This document shows, piece by piece, positions 41,427 through 50,908 of a stretch of 64,000 nt of DNA (position 1 is the stretch's first letter; every line of letters starts with the position of its first letter). The stretch comes from CAKSQF01 sp964568425 (GTDB lineage: Bacteria; Bacillota; Clostridia; Oscillospirales; CAG-272), in NCBI GenBank assembly GCA_964568425.1, contig CAZMPO010000007.1, positions 1 through 64,000 of the forward strand. Reading direction: 5' to 3'. Position numbers and translations under genes: made by a program. The notes beneath the pieces were generated by a model, which ran no database searches, was not told the origin of the DNA, and worked only from the letters and a program-made list of their open reading frames with translations.

Positions 41427-42500
41427 TTATTTTGAAAGCCCTTCCTCGCAGTAAAGACAGCGGAGCGAGCCGTCGACCTCCTTGAAAAGAGGCGCGAGCT
41501 CCTGCTCGCATGTGAAGATACAGCGCGGATTTTGGCATGTGTGCTCGGATGTGACAAGATTCGAGCGGTCGATCGGCATCGGTCTGCCGTCGGCAAGCGA
41601 AAGCATCTTTAGGATAAGTGCCATGCGCATATACTTGCCGTTTTCGACCTGCTTGAAGTAGCATGCGCGCGGATCGTCATCGATGGCGACCGATATCTCG
41701 TTAACTCTTGGAAGCGGATGGAGCACCGACATGTCACTCTTTGCAAAACTCATTTTATCGGCGGTGAGTATATAGCTGTCCTTGAGGCGAAGATATTCGT
41801 CCCTGTCCTCAAATCTCTCCTGCTGAACTCTCGTCATGTAAAGAACATCGAGATCTGCCATTGCATGGACAAGGTCAGAGTCTTCCTCGAAGGCAACTCC
41901 GCCGCTTACCATCTCATTTTTGACATAATCGGGAAGTGCAAGCTCGCGGGGCGAGATCAGGACGAATTTGATACCCTCATATCTGCTCATCGCGCGGATA
42001 AGCGAATGGACGGTCCTGCCGTATTTGAGATCACCGCAAAGACCGATAGTCAGATCGGAAAGTCTTCCCTTTTCGCGCCTGATGGTCAAAAGATCGGCAA
42101 GCGTCTGGGTCGGGTGGCAATGTCCGCCGTCGCCCGCGTTGATCACGGGAATGCGCGCATTTGATGCGGCAACGAGTGCCGCACCCTCTTTGGGGTGGCG
42201 CATTGCGATGATATCGGCGTAACAGCTGATCACCTTCGATGTATCGGCAACGCTCTCGCCCTTTGATGCGGACGAGCTTGCCGCCGCCGAAAATCCGATC
42301 ACATTGCCGCCAAGCTCATACATTGCCGCCTCAAAGCTGAGTCGCGTCCTTGTAGACGGCTCGAAAAAGAGGGTCGCGAGCTTTTTGCCCTCGCAGACAT
42401 GCGCATATTTCTGCGGATTTTCGATAATATCAAGGGCGGTCGAAATAAGCCCGTTGATCTCGTCCACCGACAGGTCGGTAATATCAATAATGCTTCTCAT
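41427..42500 (-). CDS. pyrB: aspartate carbamoyltransferase with a PyrI-like zinc tail
   Basis: A 357-aa catalytic chain joining carbamoyl phosphate to aspartate. FFEPSTRTRLSFEAAMYELG and the SSASKGESVADT loop bind carbamoyl phosphate, AGDGGHCHPTQTLADL and VLHPLPRVNEI complete the site. After the usual end (~305) an extra ~50 residues carry CQNPRCIF and CLYCEE, the C-x4-C/C-x2-C spacing of the zinc domain of PyrI; no allosteric nucleotide domain is attached. GAAAGGATAACC precedes the ATG. Last pyr gene of the operon. Confidence 0.95.
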   Translation of the reverse strand: MRSIIDITDLSVDEINGLISTALDIIENPQKYAHVCEGKKLATLFFEPSTRTRLSFEAAMYELGGNVIGFSAAASSSASKGESVADTSKVISCYADIIAMRHPKEGAALVAASNARIPVINAGDGGHCHPTQTLADLLTIRREKGRLSDLTIGLCGDLKYGRTVHSLIRAMSRYEGIKFVLISPRELALPDYVKNEMVSGGVAFEEDSDLVHAMADLDVLYMTRVQQERFEDRDEYLRLKDSYILTADKMSFAKSDMSVLHPLPRVNEISVAIDDDPRACYFKQVENGKYMRMALILKMLSLADGRPMPIDRSNLVTSEHTCQNPRCIFTCEQELAPLFKEVDGSLRCLYCEEGLSK

Positions 42501-42522
42501 GGTTATCCTTTCTTGGGGTCGA

Positions 42523-43179
42523 TCAGACTTTTGCGCCGTATGTTTCGAGATATTTCTTTATTCTCGCCACATTTTCGGCATTTTTGGGGTCTTCTTCGAG
42601 ATACTCGATGATATCGTAGACATCAACGACCGAATATACGGGGAATCCGAACTCCTCGCCGACCTCAGCCATTGCCGACTTTTCGCCAAGTCCCTTTTCC
42701 ATGCGATCGACCATGACAAATGTTGCCGCGACCTTGACGCCCTCAAGCTTTGAAAGTATCGCCATGCTCTCGCGGATGGCGGTGCCTGCGGTGATGACAT
42801 CCTCGACGATCACGACCTCGTCGCCCGATTTCGGCTTATATCCGACGAAAACGCCGCCCTCACCGTGATCCTTTTCCTCCTTGCGGTTGAAGAAGAAGGG
42901 CAGGTCAAGTCCGTGATCTGTGAGTGCGCAGGAGACCGATACGGCGATCGGAATGCCCTTATACGCCGGTCCGAAAAGGACGGCATTCTTCTGACCGAGC
43001 TTTTCTGTATATGCTTTTGCGTAGAACTCTCCGAGGCGAGATATCTGCACGCCCGTCTTTATCTCACCCGCATTGATGAAATAAGGTATCTTTCTGCCGC
43101 TTTTTGCGGTGAAATCGCCGAATTTGAGCACTCCCGCGCTCTCCAAAAACTGTATAAATTCTCTCTTGTAGTTTTCCAT
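42523..43179 (-). CDS. pyrE: orotate phosphoribosyltransferase
   Basis: A 218-aa type I phosphoribosyltransferase making OMP from orotate and PRPP. The PRPP loop reads EVVIVEDVITAGTAIRESMA; the flexible active-site loop is FFFNRKEEKDHGEGG; N-terminal FGDFTAKSGRKIPYFINAG is typical of clostridial PyrE. The ATG at 43179 has AAGGAG 7 bases ahead. It lies between the PHP gene (11 bases upstream) and pyrB. Confidence 0.95.
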   Translation of the reverse strand: MENYKREFIQFLESAGVLKFGDFTAKSGRKIPYFINAGEIKTGVQISRLGEFYAKAYTEKLGQKNAVLFGPAYKGIPIAVSVSCALTDHGLDLPFFFNRKEEKDHGEGGVFVGYKPKSGDEVVIVEDVITAGTAIRESMAILSKLEGVKVAATFVMVDRMEKGLGEKSAMAEVGEEFGFPVYSVVDVYDIIEYLEEDPKNAENVARIKKYLETYGAKV

Positions 43180-43190
43180 TTTAATTCTCC

Positions 43191-43988
43191 TTAACAAATG
43201 TGAAATTTATCGTCCTCTGTAAGGCCGAGCAGATCTATGGCACGCTCGAAGATCGGCTTTGCCCTATCAAGCGACCTCGGATGATGTGCATCCGAGCCCA
43301 TGTAGAATTTGCAACCGTTGGCTTTGGCTATTCTGTATATACGGAGCACTGTGTCGGTCTCCTCGTCGGAAAATCTCATATCGTCGGCATTAAGTTCAAT
43401 ACCGACACCGACCTCTGCCGCTTTTTTGAAGAGACTGTTCATTTTATCCTCAGGCAAAAGCTCCAGCACCTTCAGAAAATCGCTTCGATCTCTTGCGATA
43501 AGTCCGCACGTCAGGTGTGCAAGACCGATTTTTTTGAACGGCAGGTCATAGCTCAAAAAAGCCTCAAACCGTTCGACCCAAGCCCTTGCCTTCGCTTCGG
43601 GGCTTGCAGCCTCCTGCTTGGTGATCGCAAAGCCCTCCATATGAAAATGCGTCAGCGGAACAACAACAAAGTCAAGCGTATCATAATCCTCGGGGTTAAG
43701 TGCTATGATGTGGGAATTGTGCATCTCGGTCTCGACACCGAAAAGAAAATTCACACCATCGCACTGCGGCAAAGGCAAAGACTGCCTTGTGTACTCAAGG
43801 GTCTGATGCTTATACCAATCGCTTGAGGCTACCGTGGTAACATTCCAACAGTGATCGGTAAGCACAATGGTTTTAAGACCGTTGTCTACAGCATATTTCA
43901 AGATCCGCTCAGGCGTCTGCTCAGGGTCGCGGGAGCAGAGCGACAGCTTCGAATGAATATGCAGATCGTTATCCCATATGTATCGCAT
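43191..43988 (-). CDS. PHP-domain phosphoesterase inside the pyr operon
   Basis: A 265-aa PHP-fold metal hydrolase. Metal ligands appear in DLHIHSKLSLCSRD, VLTDHCWNV, EMHNSHIIALN, GIELNADDMRF and YMGSDAHHPRSL. Relatives include histidinol phosphatases and oligonucleotide phosphatases. It sits between pyrF and pyrE with 12-base gaps, so it is co-expressed with UMP synthesis; it could act on a nucleotide-related phosphoester, but its substrate is not evident. Confidence 0.85.
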   Translation of the reverse strand: MRYIWDNDLHIHSKLSLCSRDPEQTPERILKYAVDNGLKTIVLTDHCWNVTTVASSDWYKHQTLEYTRQSLPLPQCDGVNFLFGVETEMHNSHIIALNPEDYDTLDFVVVPLTHFHMEGFAITKQEAASPEAKARAWVERFEAFLSYDLPFKKIGLAHLTCGLIARDRSDFLKVLELLPEDKMNSLFKKAAEVGVGIELNADDMRFSDEETDTVLRIYRIAKANGCKFYMGSDAHHPRSLDRAKPIFERAIDLLGLTEDDKFHIC

Positions 43989-44000
43989 TATTATTTCTCC

Positions 44001-44705
44001 TTAATCGCAGAACTCCCTGACACAACGCTCGTATGCGGCAACAGGATCATCGGCGGCGGTTATCGGGCGTCCGACAACTATGTAATCGGAGCCGATCTTT
44101 TTAGCCTCGGAGGGCGTCATTACCCTCTTTTGGTCACCAACATCGCCGTCGGCAAAACGCACACCGGGGGTGACGGTCAGGAAATTTTCACCGCAGACCT
44201 CGTGTACCTTGCCTGCCTCAAGCGGCGAGCAAACGACGCCGTCAAGACCTGCGATCTTGGCGTTGTGGGCATAGTGCATAACGACGCGGTCGATAGGCTC
44301 TTTTATGAGAAGATCCTTCTCCATTCTCTCCTGATCGGTCGAGGTCAGCTGTGTGACCGCGATAAGAAGGGGTCTTGTTCCGTCGGGACGGGTAAGTCCT
44401 TCAAGTGCCGCCTCCATCATGGAGATCGTGCCGCCTGCGTGAAGGTTACAGATATCAACATCAAGGCGCGAGAGCACCGACATCGCCTTTTTGACGGTAT
44501 TCGGGATATCGTGAAGCTTAAGATCAAGGAAGATCTTATGTCCGCGACGCTTGATCTCCTTGACGATCGCAGGACCTTCCGCGTAGAAAAGCTCCATTCC
44601 GATCTTTACAAACGGCTTTCTGCCGCAATTTTCGAATTTGTCAAGAAATTCGTAGGTTTTTTCTGCGCTCGAAAAGTCGCAGGCAACAATTACATCTTTA
44701 CCCAT
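44001..44705 (-). CDS. pyrF: orotidine 5'-phosphate decarboxylase
   Basis: A 234-aa TIM barrel converting OMP to UMP. The catalytic Lys-Asp motif is in FLDLKLHDIPNTVKKAM; VACDFSSAEKTYEFLDKF opens the barrel and TPGVRFADG plus DYIVVGRPITAADDP bind the phosphate. Its start overlaps the end of pyrD by 8 bases, consistent with coupled translation. Confidence 0.95.
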   Translation of the reverse strand: MGKDVIVACDFSSAEKTYEFLDKFENCGRKPFVKIGMELFYAEGPAIVKEIKRRGHKIFLDLKLHDIPNTVKKAMSVLSRLDVDICNLHAGGTISMMEAALEGLTRPDGTRPLLIAVTQLTSTDQERMEKDLLIKEPIDRVVMHYAHNAKIAGLDGVVCSPLEAGKVHEVCGENFLTVTPGVRFADGDVGDQKRVMTPSEAKKIGSDYIVVGRPITAADDPVAAYERCVREFCD

Positions 44706-45624
44706 TACATGCTCCTATTATATCACTTAAATTTTCAATTTTGTATTTTTCCATAACTAAAGGGAGATCCTCGATTATATTCTTGCAGGCAAACGGATCG
44801 ACGAGATTGGCAGCTCCGACCTCGACAGCACTCGCTCCCGCGAGCATCATTTCAATGACATCCTCGGCACTTGAAACGCCGCCCATACCGACGACCGGGA
44901 TACCCACCGCATTTGCGACCTGATAAACCATGCGAACTGCCACCGGGAATATGGCAGGACCCGAAAATCCGCCCATTTTGTTGGCGATTATCGGCTTTTT
45001 CGTTCTCAGATCTATTCGCATGCCGAGCATCGTGTTGATCAGACTGATGCCGTCCGCGCCCGCATCCTCGCACGCCTTTGCGATCGATACGATATCGGTC
45101 ACATTTGGCGAGAGCTTGATGATCAGCGGTTTCTTTGTGACCGCTCTGACCGCCTTTGTCACCGATGCGGCGGCGTGCGGATCTGTTCCGAAGCTCATTC
45201 CGCCGCCGTGAACATTCGGGCAGCTGACATTGACCTCTATCCATCCGACCTGCTCGCAGGCGTCGATCTTCTCGCAGGTATATGCGTAATCATCGATCGA
45301 AAATCCGCTGACATTCGCCATGACCTTTTTGTTAAAGCACTTTGCAAGCCTTGGAAGCTCGTTTGATATTACGCTGTCCACACCGGGGTTTTGCAGTCCG
45401 ACCGCGTTTATCATGCCCGATGTACACTCAGCGATCCTCGGCGTGGGATTGCCGAATCGCGGCTCTTTTGTCGTACCCTTGAAGGAAAAGGTTCCGAGTA
45501 TGTTTATATCGTAGAGCTCGGCAAACTCATATCCGTAGCCGAATGTACCCGAGGCGGGAATTATCGGATTGTCGAGCGTTATGCCGCAAAGATCCACCTT
45601 CATGTCTTTATTCATTACTGCCAC
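44698..45624 (-). CDS. pyrD: dihydroorotate dehydrogenase B, catalytic subunit
   Basis: A 308-aa FMN-binding TIM barrel of class 1B. IIPASGTFGYGYEFAELYD, WIEVNVSCPNVHGGGMSFG (base region with Cys), LIIKLSPNVTD, and GMGGVSSAEDVIEMMLAGA (FMN phosphate) are visible. The likely start is GTG at 45624 because GGAGGAG lies 5 bases ahead; a later ATG (45615) abuts the pyrK stop. It forms a complex with PyrK, which passes electrons to NAD. Confidence 0.94.
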   Translation of the reverse strand: MAVMNKDMKVDLCGITLDNPIIPASGTFGYGYEFAELYDINILGTFSFKGTTKEPRFGNPTPRIAECTSGMINAVGLQNPGVDSVISNELPRLAKCFNKKVMANVSGFSIDDYAYTCEKIDACEQVGWIEVNVSCPNVHGGGMSFGTDPHAAASVTKAVRAVTKKPLIIKLSPNVTDIVSIAKACEDAGADGISLINTMLGMRIDLRTKKPIIANKMGGFSGPAIFPVAVRMVYQVANAVGIPVVGMGGVSSAEDVIEMMLAGASAVEVGAANLVDPFACKNIIEDLPLVMEKYKIENLSDIIGACNG

Positions 45625-46346
45625 AGGATCTCCTCCTTTTTCATCACCGGACCGTCCTTGCAGATCCGCTTATTACCGGTCAGCGTCTTACAGGAGCATC
45701 CCATGCACGCGCCGAAGCCGCAGCCCATTCTTTCCTCAAAGCTCATTTGACCGAGCGTCTCGGTCGCACGCCACAGAGCCTTGAGCATCGGCTCGGGTCC
45801 GCATGCGTAGAAATAGCTGTAATCGGCAGGCAGAGCATCGGTCACAAATCCGGCAACACCATAGCTTCCGTCGACCGTCGCGACGGTGACATCGCAACCG
45901 AGATCGGCGAACTCTTTTTCGTAAAAAATCTCGCTCGCCTTGTTAAATCCGAGCACTACCGACACACGAAGTCCCTTTGCGCGCAGTTCCTTTGCGAGCA
46001 TATAGAGCGGAGGGACGCCGACACCGCCGCCGACAAGGAGCGGATGGTCGCCCGAGAGGCTCATATCGTAGCCGTTGCCGAGCCCCGTCAAGAGATCGAG
46101 CTTTTGACCCCGACACATTTTTGACATTTGCTCTGTTCCCTTGCCGACGACCTTATAGATAAGCGTCAGCAGGTCGCCGCAGACATCGCAGACCGATATC
46201 GGGCGGCGAAGATAGAGTCCGTCAAGCCTTATATTGACAAACTGTCCGGGTGCGGTTATCGCCGATGTATCGCCGATCAGTGTCATTTTGAACACATCTG
46301 CGGTCAGCGGCAGATTTTCCCTTATTTCAAATATTGTTTGATTCAT
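45615..46346 (-). CDS. pyrK: dihydroorotate dehydrogenase electron-transfer subunit
   Basis: A 243-aa FAD and 2Fe-2S protein. FVNIRLDGLYLRRPISVCD binds FAD, LLVGGGVGVPPLYMLAKEL is the NAD region, and CGFGACMGCSCKTLTGNKRI plus a further Cys (IC) ligate the iron-sulfur cluster. It overlaps pyrD by 10 bases, as is usual for the PyrK-PyrD complex. Confidence 0.95.
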   Translation of the reverse strand: MNQTIFEIRENLPLTADVFKMTLIGDTSAITAPGQFVNIRLDGLYLRRPISVCDVCGDLLTLIYKVVGKGTEQMSKMCRGQKLDLLTGLGNGYDMSLSGDHPLLVGGGVGVPPLYMLAKELRAKGLRVSVVLGFNKASEIFYEKEFADLGCDVTVATVDGSYGVAGFVTDALPADYSYFYACGPEPMLKALWRATETLGQMSFEERMGCGFGACMGCSCKTLTGNKRICKDGPVMKKEEILWQ

Positions 46347-46411
46347 GATATTTCCTCATAAAATGATGTAAGTGCACAGGATCTGGGATATCGCAATATC
46401 TTACGCAAAAC

Positions 46412-49400
46412 TTACGAATCTATCGTCGATATGGTAAGTGTCGTCTCCTCAAGGACATCGAGCAGAACTCGGACGGTGTCGAGGGATGTGAAGATCGTAA
46501 CATTGTTTTCGGTCGCGAGGCGGCGGATGGTGTGTCCGTCGCTTGCCTGCGAGAGTGCGCCGATATCGCGTGTGTTGATGACATATGCGATGTGACCCTG
46601 TCTGATCGCGTCGGGGATCTCCTCGCTTCCGCTTGCTATCTTTGCAAGAATGTGTGTGCGGATGCCGTTCTCTTTAAGGAAGAGTGCCGTGCCGCGAGTT
46701 GCCAGAATGTTAAATCCGAGATTGTAGAAACGGCGTATGAGCGGCAGAGCCTCCGCTTTATCCTTATCGGCAACGGTAACGAATACCGAGCCGTAATTTT
46801 GCAGTCTCGTGCCCGATGCCTGAAGTGCTTTATAAAGTGCGCGGTTGAGCTTGTTGTCATAGCCGATCGCCTCACCGGTCGACTTCATCTCGGGGGACAG
46901 ATAAGCATCAAGTCCCTTGATCTTATTGAAGGAGAATACCGGCACTTTTACATAGAAGCGTTTCTTTTCCTCGGGATAGATATCGAATATACCCTGCTCC
47001 TTGAGCGTCTTGCCGAGTATTACCTCGGTAGCGATATCCGCAAGGCTGTAGCCTGTCGACTTTGAAAGGAAGGGGACGGTACGCGACGAGCGCGGGTTTA
47101 CCTCGATGACATAAACATCCTCATGCTCATCAACTATGAACTGAATATTGTAAAGTCCGACGATGCCTATGCCGAGTCCGAGCTTTTTGGCATACTGAAG
47201 AATTATTCCCTTGACCTTGTTCGAGATGCTGAAGGTCGGATAAACACTGATCGAGTCGCCCGAGTGGATGCCGGTACGCTCGACAAGCTCCATGATTCCG
47301 GGGACGAATACGTCTCTGCCGTCGCAGATGGCATCGACCTCGACCTCCTTGCCCTGAATGTACTTATCTACAAGCACGGGTCTGTCGGCGTCGATCTCGA
47401 CCGCCGTCTTAAGATAGTGGCGAAGTCCTTCCTCGCTGGCGACGATCTGCATTGCTCTGCCGCCGAGCACGAACGAGGGACGAACGAGCACGGGATATCC
47501 GATCTCGGCTGCCGCCTTGACGCCGTCCTCGATCTTTGTAACCGCTCTGCCCTTGGGTTGAGGGATGTGCAAACTTTCGAGTATCTTCTCGAAGCTGTCG
47601 CGGTTCTCGGCGCGATCGATCGCCTCGCAATCGGTGCCGATGATCTTGACGCCGCGGCGCATGAGCGGCTCGGCGAGATTTATGGCAGTCTGCCCGCCGA
47701 GCGATGCGATAACGCCCTCGGGGCACTCGTAATCGACGATAGCCATGACATCCTCGGGCGTCAGCGGCTCGAAGTAGAGCTTATCGGCGGTGGTGTAGTC
47801 GGTGGATACCGTCTCGGGGTTGTTGTTAATGATTATCGACTCGTAGCCCGAGCGACCGATGGTCTGAACGGCATGCACGGTCGAGTAGTCGAACTCGACG
47901 CCCTGTCCGATACGGATAGGTCCTGCACCAAGCACGACGATCTTCTTTTTATCGGTGAGGATCGACTGATTTTCGCCACTGTAGGACGAGTAGAGATATG
48001 CGATATATTTTCCGGTATGCAGTGTGTCGACCATGCGGAACACCGGGGTAATGCCCTCTTTTTTGCGGAGCGCGTACAGCTCGGTCTCGCTTACCTTCCA
48101 AACGGACGAGATATATTTATCCGAAAATCCGAGCTTTTTTACATAGCGGAGGGTGGGAACATCCATCCGATTTGCGGCAAGGTTGTGCTCTGCATCGACG
48201 ATCTTCTTATAGGACTCGAGGAAAAGCTCTGTGACCATCGTCGCACGGTGAAGTTCTTCGATGCTCACACCGCGACGGAGAAGCTCAAACATTGCAAAGA
48301 CATTATCGTCGCGGAACTCGCTGACATAGTCAAAGAGCTGATCGACCGAATAATTATCAAATTTCGGGAGATAGAAGTGCGAAACGCCGATCTCAAGTGA
48401 GCGAACCGACTTGAGCAGGCACTCCTCGAGAGTAGAGCCGATACCCATGACCTCGCCTGTCGCCTTCATCTGTGTACCGAGTGTGTTTGACGCGTCGGAG
48501 AATTTATCAAATGGGAATCTGGGGAATTTGGCGACTATATAGTCAAGTGACGGCTCGATTGCCGCAGTGCCGCCCGCGACCGGGATCTCCTCAAGAAGCA
48601 TGCCGAGTGCGATCTTTGCGGTGACTCTTGCTATCGGATATCCGCTTGCCTTGGATGCAAGTGCCGACGAGCGCGACACGCGAGGGTTGACCTCGATGAG
48701 ATAATATTTGCTCGATGTCGGGTCAAGTGCGAACTGCACGTTACAGCCGCCCTCGATCTTCAGCTCGCGGATGATCTTTATCGCGCTGTCGTTGAGCATC
48801 TTTTTATCGGCATCCGAGAGTGAAAGGATGGGCGCAACCACTATGCTGTCGCCCGTATGAACGCCGACAGGGTCAATATTTTCCATTCCGCAGATGGTGA
48901 TGGCGTTGTCTGCCGAGTCGCGCATTACCTCAAATTCGATCTCTTTATAGCCCTTTACACTCTTTTCGATAAGCACCTGATGCACGGGTGAGAGCTTGAA
49001 GGCGTTCATGCCGATCTCGATCAGCTCGTCCTCGTTGTTCGCAAATCCGCCGCCCGTGCCGCCAAGGGTGAATGCGGGGCGAAGCACTACGGGGTAGCCG
49101 ATCTCCTCTGCCGCCTTTTTTGCCTCGTCAAGGCTGTATGTGATCTTCGAGGGGATGACGGGCTCGCCGATCGACTCGCACATTTCTTTGAACAGCTCGC
49201 GATCCTCGGCGCGCTCGATCGACTCGCTCGATGTGCCGAGAAGCTGTACATTACATTCGCGCAGGACCCCCTTCTTTTCAAGCTGCATGGCGAGGTTGAG
49301 TCCGGTCTGTCCTCCGATTCCGGGGACGATCGCGTCGGGACGCTCATAGCGCAGTATTTTCGCGATATATTCAAGTGTCAGAGGCTCCATGTAGACCTTA

Positions 49401-49585
49401 TCGGCGATCGACGTATCTGTCATAATGGTCGCGGGGTTGGAATTGCAGAGTATTACCTCGTATCCTTCCTCCTTAAGCGCAAGACATGCCTGCGTGCCTG
49501 CGTAGTCAAATTCGGCTGCCTGACCGATGACAATCGGTCCCGAGCCTATGATCAGAACTTTTTTGATATCTTTTCTCTTTGCCAT
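46412..49585 (-). CDS. carB: carbamoyl-phosphate synthase large subunit
   Basis: A 1057-aa protein with two homologous ATP-grasp halves (VLIIGSGPIVIGQAAEFDYA at the start; VVLGAGPIRIGQGVEFDYS near 545), each with GYPVVLRPAFTLGG or GYPVLVRPSFVLGG loops, and a C-terminal MGS-fold allosteric domain (about 925-1057; LGFNILATRGTALFLKENGI). It makes carbamoyl phosphate from bicarbonate, ATP and glutamine-derived ammonia and needs the CarA glutaminase. No carA is present in this window. The gene lies between pyrC and pyrK. Confidence 0.96.
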   Translation of the reverse strand: MAKRKDIKKVLIIGSGPIVIGQAAEFDYAGTQACLALKEEGYEVILCNSNPATIMTDTSIADKVYMEPLTLEYIAKILRYERPDAIVPGIGGQTGLNLAMQLEKKGVLRECNVQLLGTSSESIERAEDRELFKEMCESIGEPVIPSKITYSLDEAKKAAEEIGYPVVLRPAFTLGGTGGGFANNEDELIEIGMNAFKLSPVHQVLIEKSVKGYKEIEFEVMRDSADNAITICGMENIDPVGVHTGDSIVVAPILSLSDADKKMLNDSAIKIIRELKIEGGCNVQFALDPTSSKYYLIEVNPRVSRSSALASKASGYPIARVTAKIALGMLLEEIPVAGGTAAIEPSLDYIVAKFPRFPFDKFSDASNTLGTQMKATGEVMGIGSTLEECLLKSVRSLEIGVSHFYLPKFDNYSVDQLFDYVSEFRDDNVFAMFELLRRGVSIEELHRATMVTELFLESYKKIVDAEHNLAANRMDVPTLRYVKKLGFSDKYISSVWKVSETELYALRKKEGITPVFRMVDTLHTGKYIAYLYSSYSGENQSILTDKKKIVVLGAGPIRIGQGVEFDYSTVHAVQTIGRSGYESIIINNNPETVSTDYTTADKLYFEPLTPEDVMAIVDYECPEGVIASLGGQTAINLAEPLMRRGVKIIGTDCEAIDRAENRDSFEKILESLHIPQPKGRAVTKIEDGVKAAAEIGYPVLVRPSFVLGGRAMQIVASEEGLRHYLKTAVEIDADRPVLVDKYIQGKEVEVDAICDGRDVFVPGIMELVERTGIHSGDSISVYPTFSISNKVKGIILQYAKKLGLGIGIVGLYNIQFIVDEHEDVYVIEVNPRSSRTVPFLSKSTGYSLADIATEVILGKTLKEQGIFDIYPEEKKRFYVKVPVFSFNKIKGLDAYLSPEMKSTGEAIGYDNKLNRALYKALQASGTRLQNYGSVFVTVADKDKAEALPLIRRFYNLGFNILATRGTALFLKENGIRTHILAKIASGSEEIPDAIRQGHIAYVINTRDIGALSQASDGHTIRRLATENNVTIFTSLDTVRVLLDVLEETTLTISTIDS

Positions 49586-49636
49586 TTTCTTTTCTCCTCC
49601 GACTTTTTAGTATGTTGATTTGTTTGACAGTATATA

Positions 49637-50869
49637 TTAATTTTTGATGTAAACTGTTTTTCGATCGCAAACGGTCGCGAGCGCGCATCCCCAAAGCTCT
49701 CTGCCCTCGAACGGCGTCGCTCTGCCCATTGACAGGAATTTCGTGGGGTCGACCGTAAATTTTTCGCCGAGATCCCACACCGTAAAGCTGTCACCGAGCG
49801 GTATGCCGAAGATCTTTCGCGGATTTGTCGCCATAAGCTCCACAAGGCGATCGAGCGTTATCACGCCGCCCCTGACAAGTCCCGAATAAAGGGATGCAAA
49901 AGCGGTTTCGAGACCGACGATCCCGAACGACGAGCCCTTAAGTCCGCGCGATTTTTCGTCTGCGCTGTGCGGGGCGTGATCGGTGGCGATCATATCGATC
50001 GTGCCGTCGACAATTCCCTCGACAAGTGCCGCTCGATCGTCCGCCGAGCGAAGCGGCGGGTTCATTTTGAATCTGCCGTCCTCACGAAGATCGCCCTCGT
50101 CAAGAAGCAGGTAATGGGGTGCTGTCTCGCAGGTTACGGGAAGTCCTTCCGCCTTTGCCGCGCGGATAAGCTCGACGCTCTCGCGGCAGGATATGTGGCA
50201 AACGTGATATCGGCAACCGTTCTCGCGGACAAGCTCGATATCGCGCTTTATCGGTCCCCATTCACTCTCCGAGCAAATGCCCGAGTGTCCGTGCTCTGCG
50301 GCGTATTTGCCGTCGTGGATATAACCGCCGCGGAGCAGGCTGTTATCCTCACAATGCGCGACGATCATCTTCCCGAGTGCCTTTGCGCGATGCATTGCCT
50401 CGAGCATCAGCCCTCGATCCTGCACGCCCCTGCCGTCATCCGAAAACGCGATGGCATACGGGGCAAGTGCCTCCATGTCCGAGAGTGTCTCACCCATCTG
50501 ACCGACGGTTATCGCGGCGTATGGGTGGATGTTTATATTTGATCTCTTTGCCGCCTCAAGAACGCTTTCCATGTGCGGGAGCGAGTCGGGCACGGGCGAG
50601 AGGTTCGGCATGGTGCAAACGTCGGTGTAACCGCCATGAGCGGCGGCAGCGGATCCGCTTGCCACCGTCTCTTTATAAGAAAAACCCGGTTCACGAAAAT
50701 GCACATGCACATCGCAAAAACCGGGAAAGATACAACAATCAGACACCGACGAAAAAAGAGATTGATCAAATGAAGAAAAATAGTGCACAGCAAAATCTTC
50801 AGCCTCGGGATATTGTTCGAAACCGGAGATCGTGATCTGCTTTTTATTTTCCGACATGATGGTCTTCAT
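49637..50869 (-). CDS. pyrC: dihydroorotase
   Basis: A 410-aa class I dihydroorotase. Zinc ligands: DVHVHFREPGFSYKE (H-x-H), a Lys-free AIAFSDDGRGVQD region typical of bacterial types with Asp, MIVAHCEDNSL, CRYHVCHIS and MIATDHAPHSADEK (catalytic Asp). First gene of the pyr operon, about 40 bases from the promoter at 50909-50937; AAAGG lies 11 bases before the ATG, and a second ATG (50857) is an alternative. The short leader leaves no room for PyrR-type attenuation. Confidence 0.95.
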   Translation of the reverse strand: MKTIMSENKKQITISGFEQYPEAEDFAVHYFSSFDQSLFSSVSDCCIFPGFCDVHVHFREPGFSYKETVASGSAAAAHGGYTDVCTMPNLSPVPDSLPHMESVLEAAKRSNINIHPYAAITVGQMGETLSDMEALAPYAIAFSDDGRGVQDRGLMLEAMHRAKALGKMIVAHCEDNSLLRGGYIHDGKYAAEHGHSGICSESEWGPIKRDIELVRENGCRYHVCHISCRESVELIRAAKAEGLPVTCETAPHYLLLDEGDLREDGRFKMNPPLRSADDRAALVEGIVDGTIDMIATDHAPHSADEKSRGLKGSSFGIVGLETAFASLYSGLVRGGVITLDRLVELMATNPRKIFGIPLGDSFTVWDLGEKFTVDPTKFLSMGRATPFEGRELWGCALATVCDRKTVYIKN

Positions 50870-50908
50870 ATGAAGGGCTACCTTTCAAATCTTGTTTCTA
50901 TCTTGAGT

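Noticed and set aside
47123..48400. Long open frame antisense to carB
   Set aside because: It is a by-product of biased GC-rich codons on the opposite strand; the carB frame has all conserved motifs, and no ribosome site or known domain supports the antisense one. The same applies to long antisense frames over pgk/tpiA (34384-36000), fhs (51140-52699), purL (55355-56722) and the PurF-like gene (62620-63708).
50870..50908. PyrR-type attenuator in the pyr leader
   Set aside because: Only about 40 bases separate the promoter from pyrC, with no anti-terminator/terminator pair, so PyrR attenuation in the leader is not supported.
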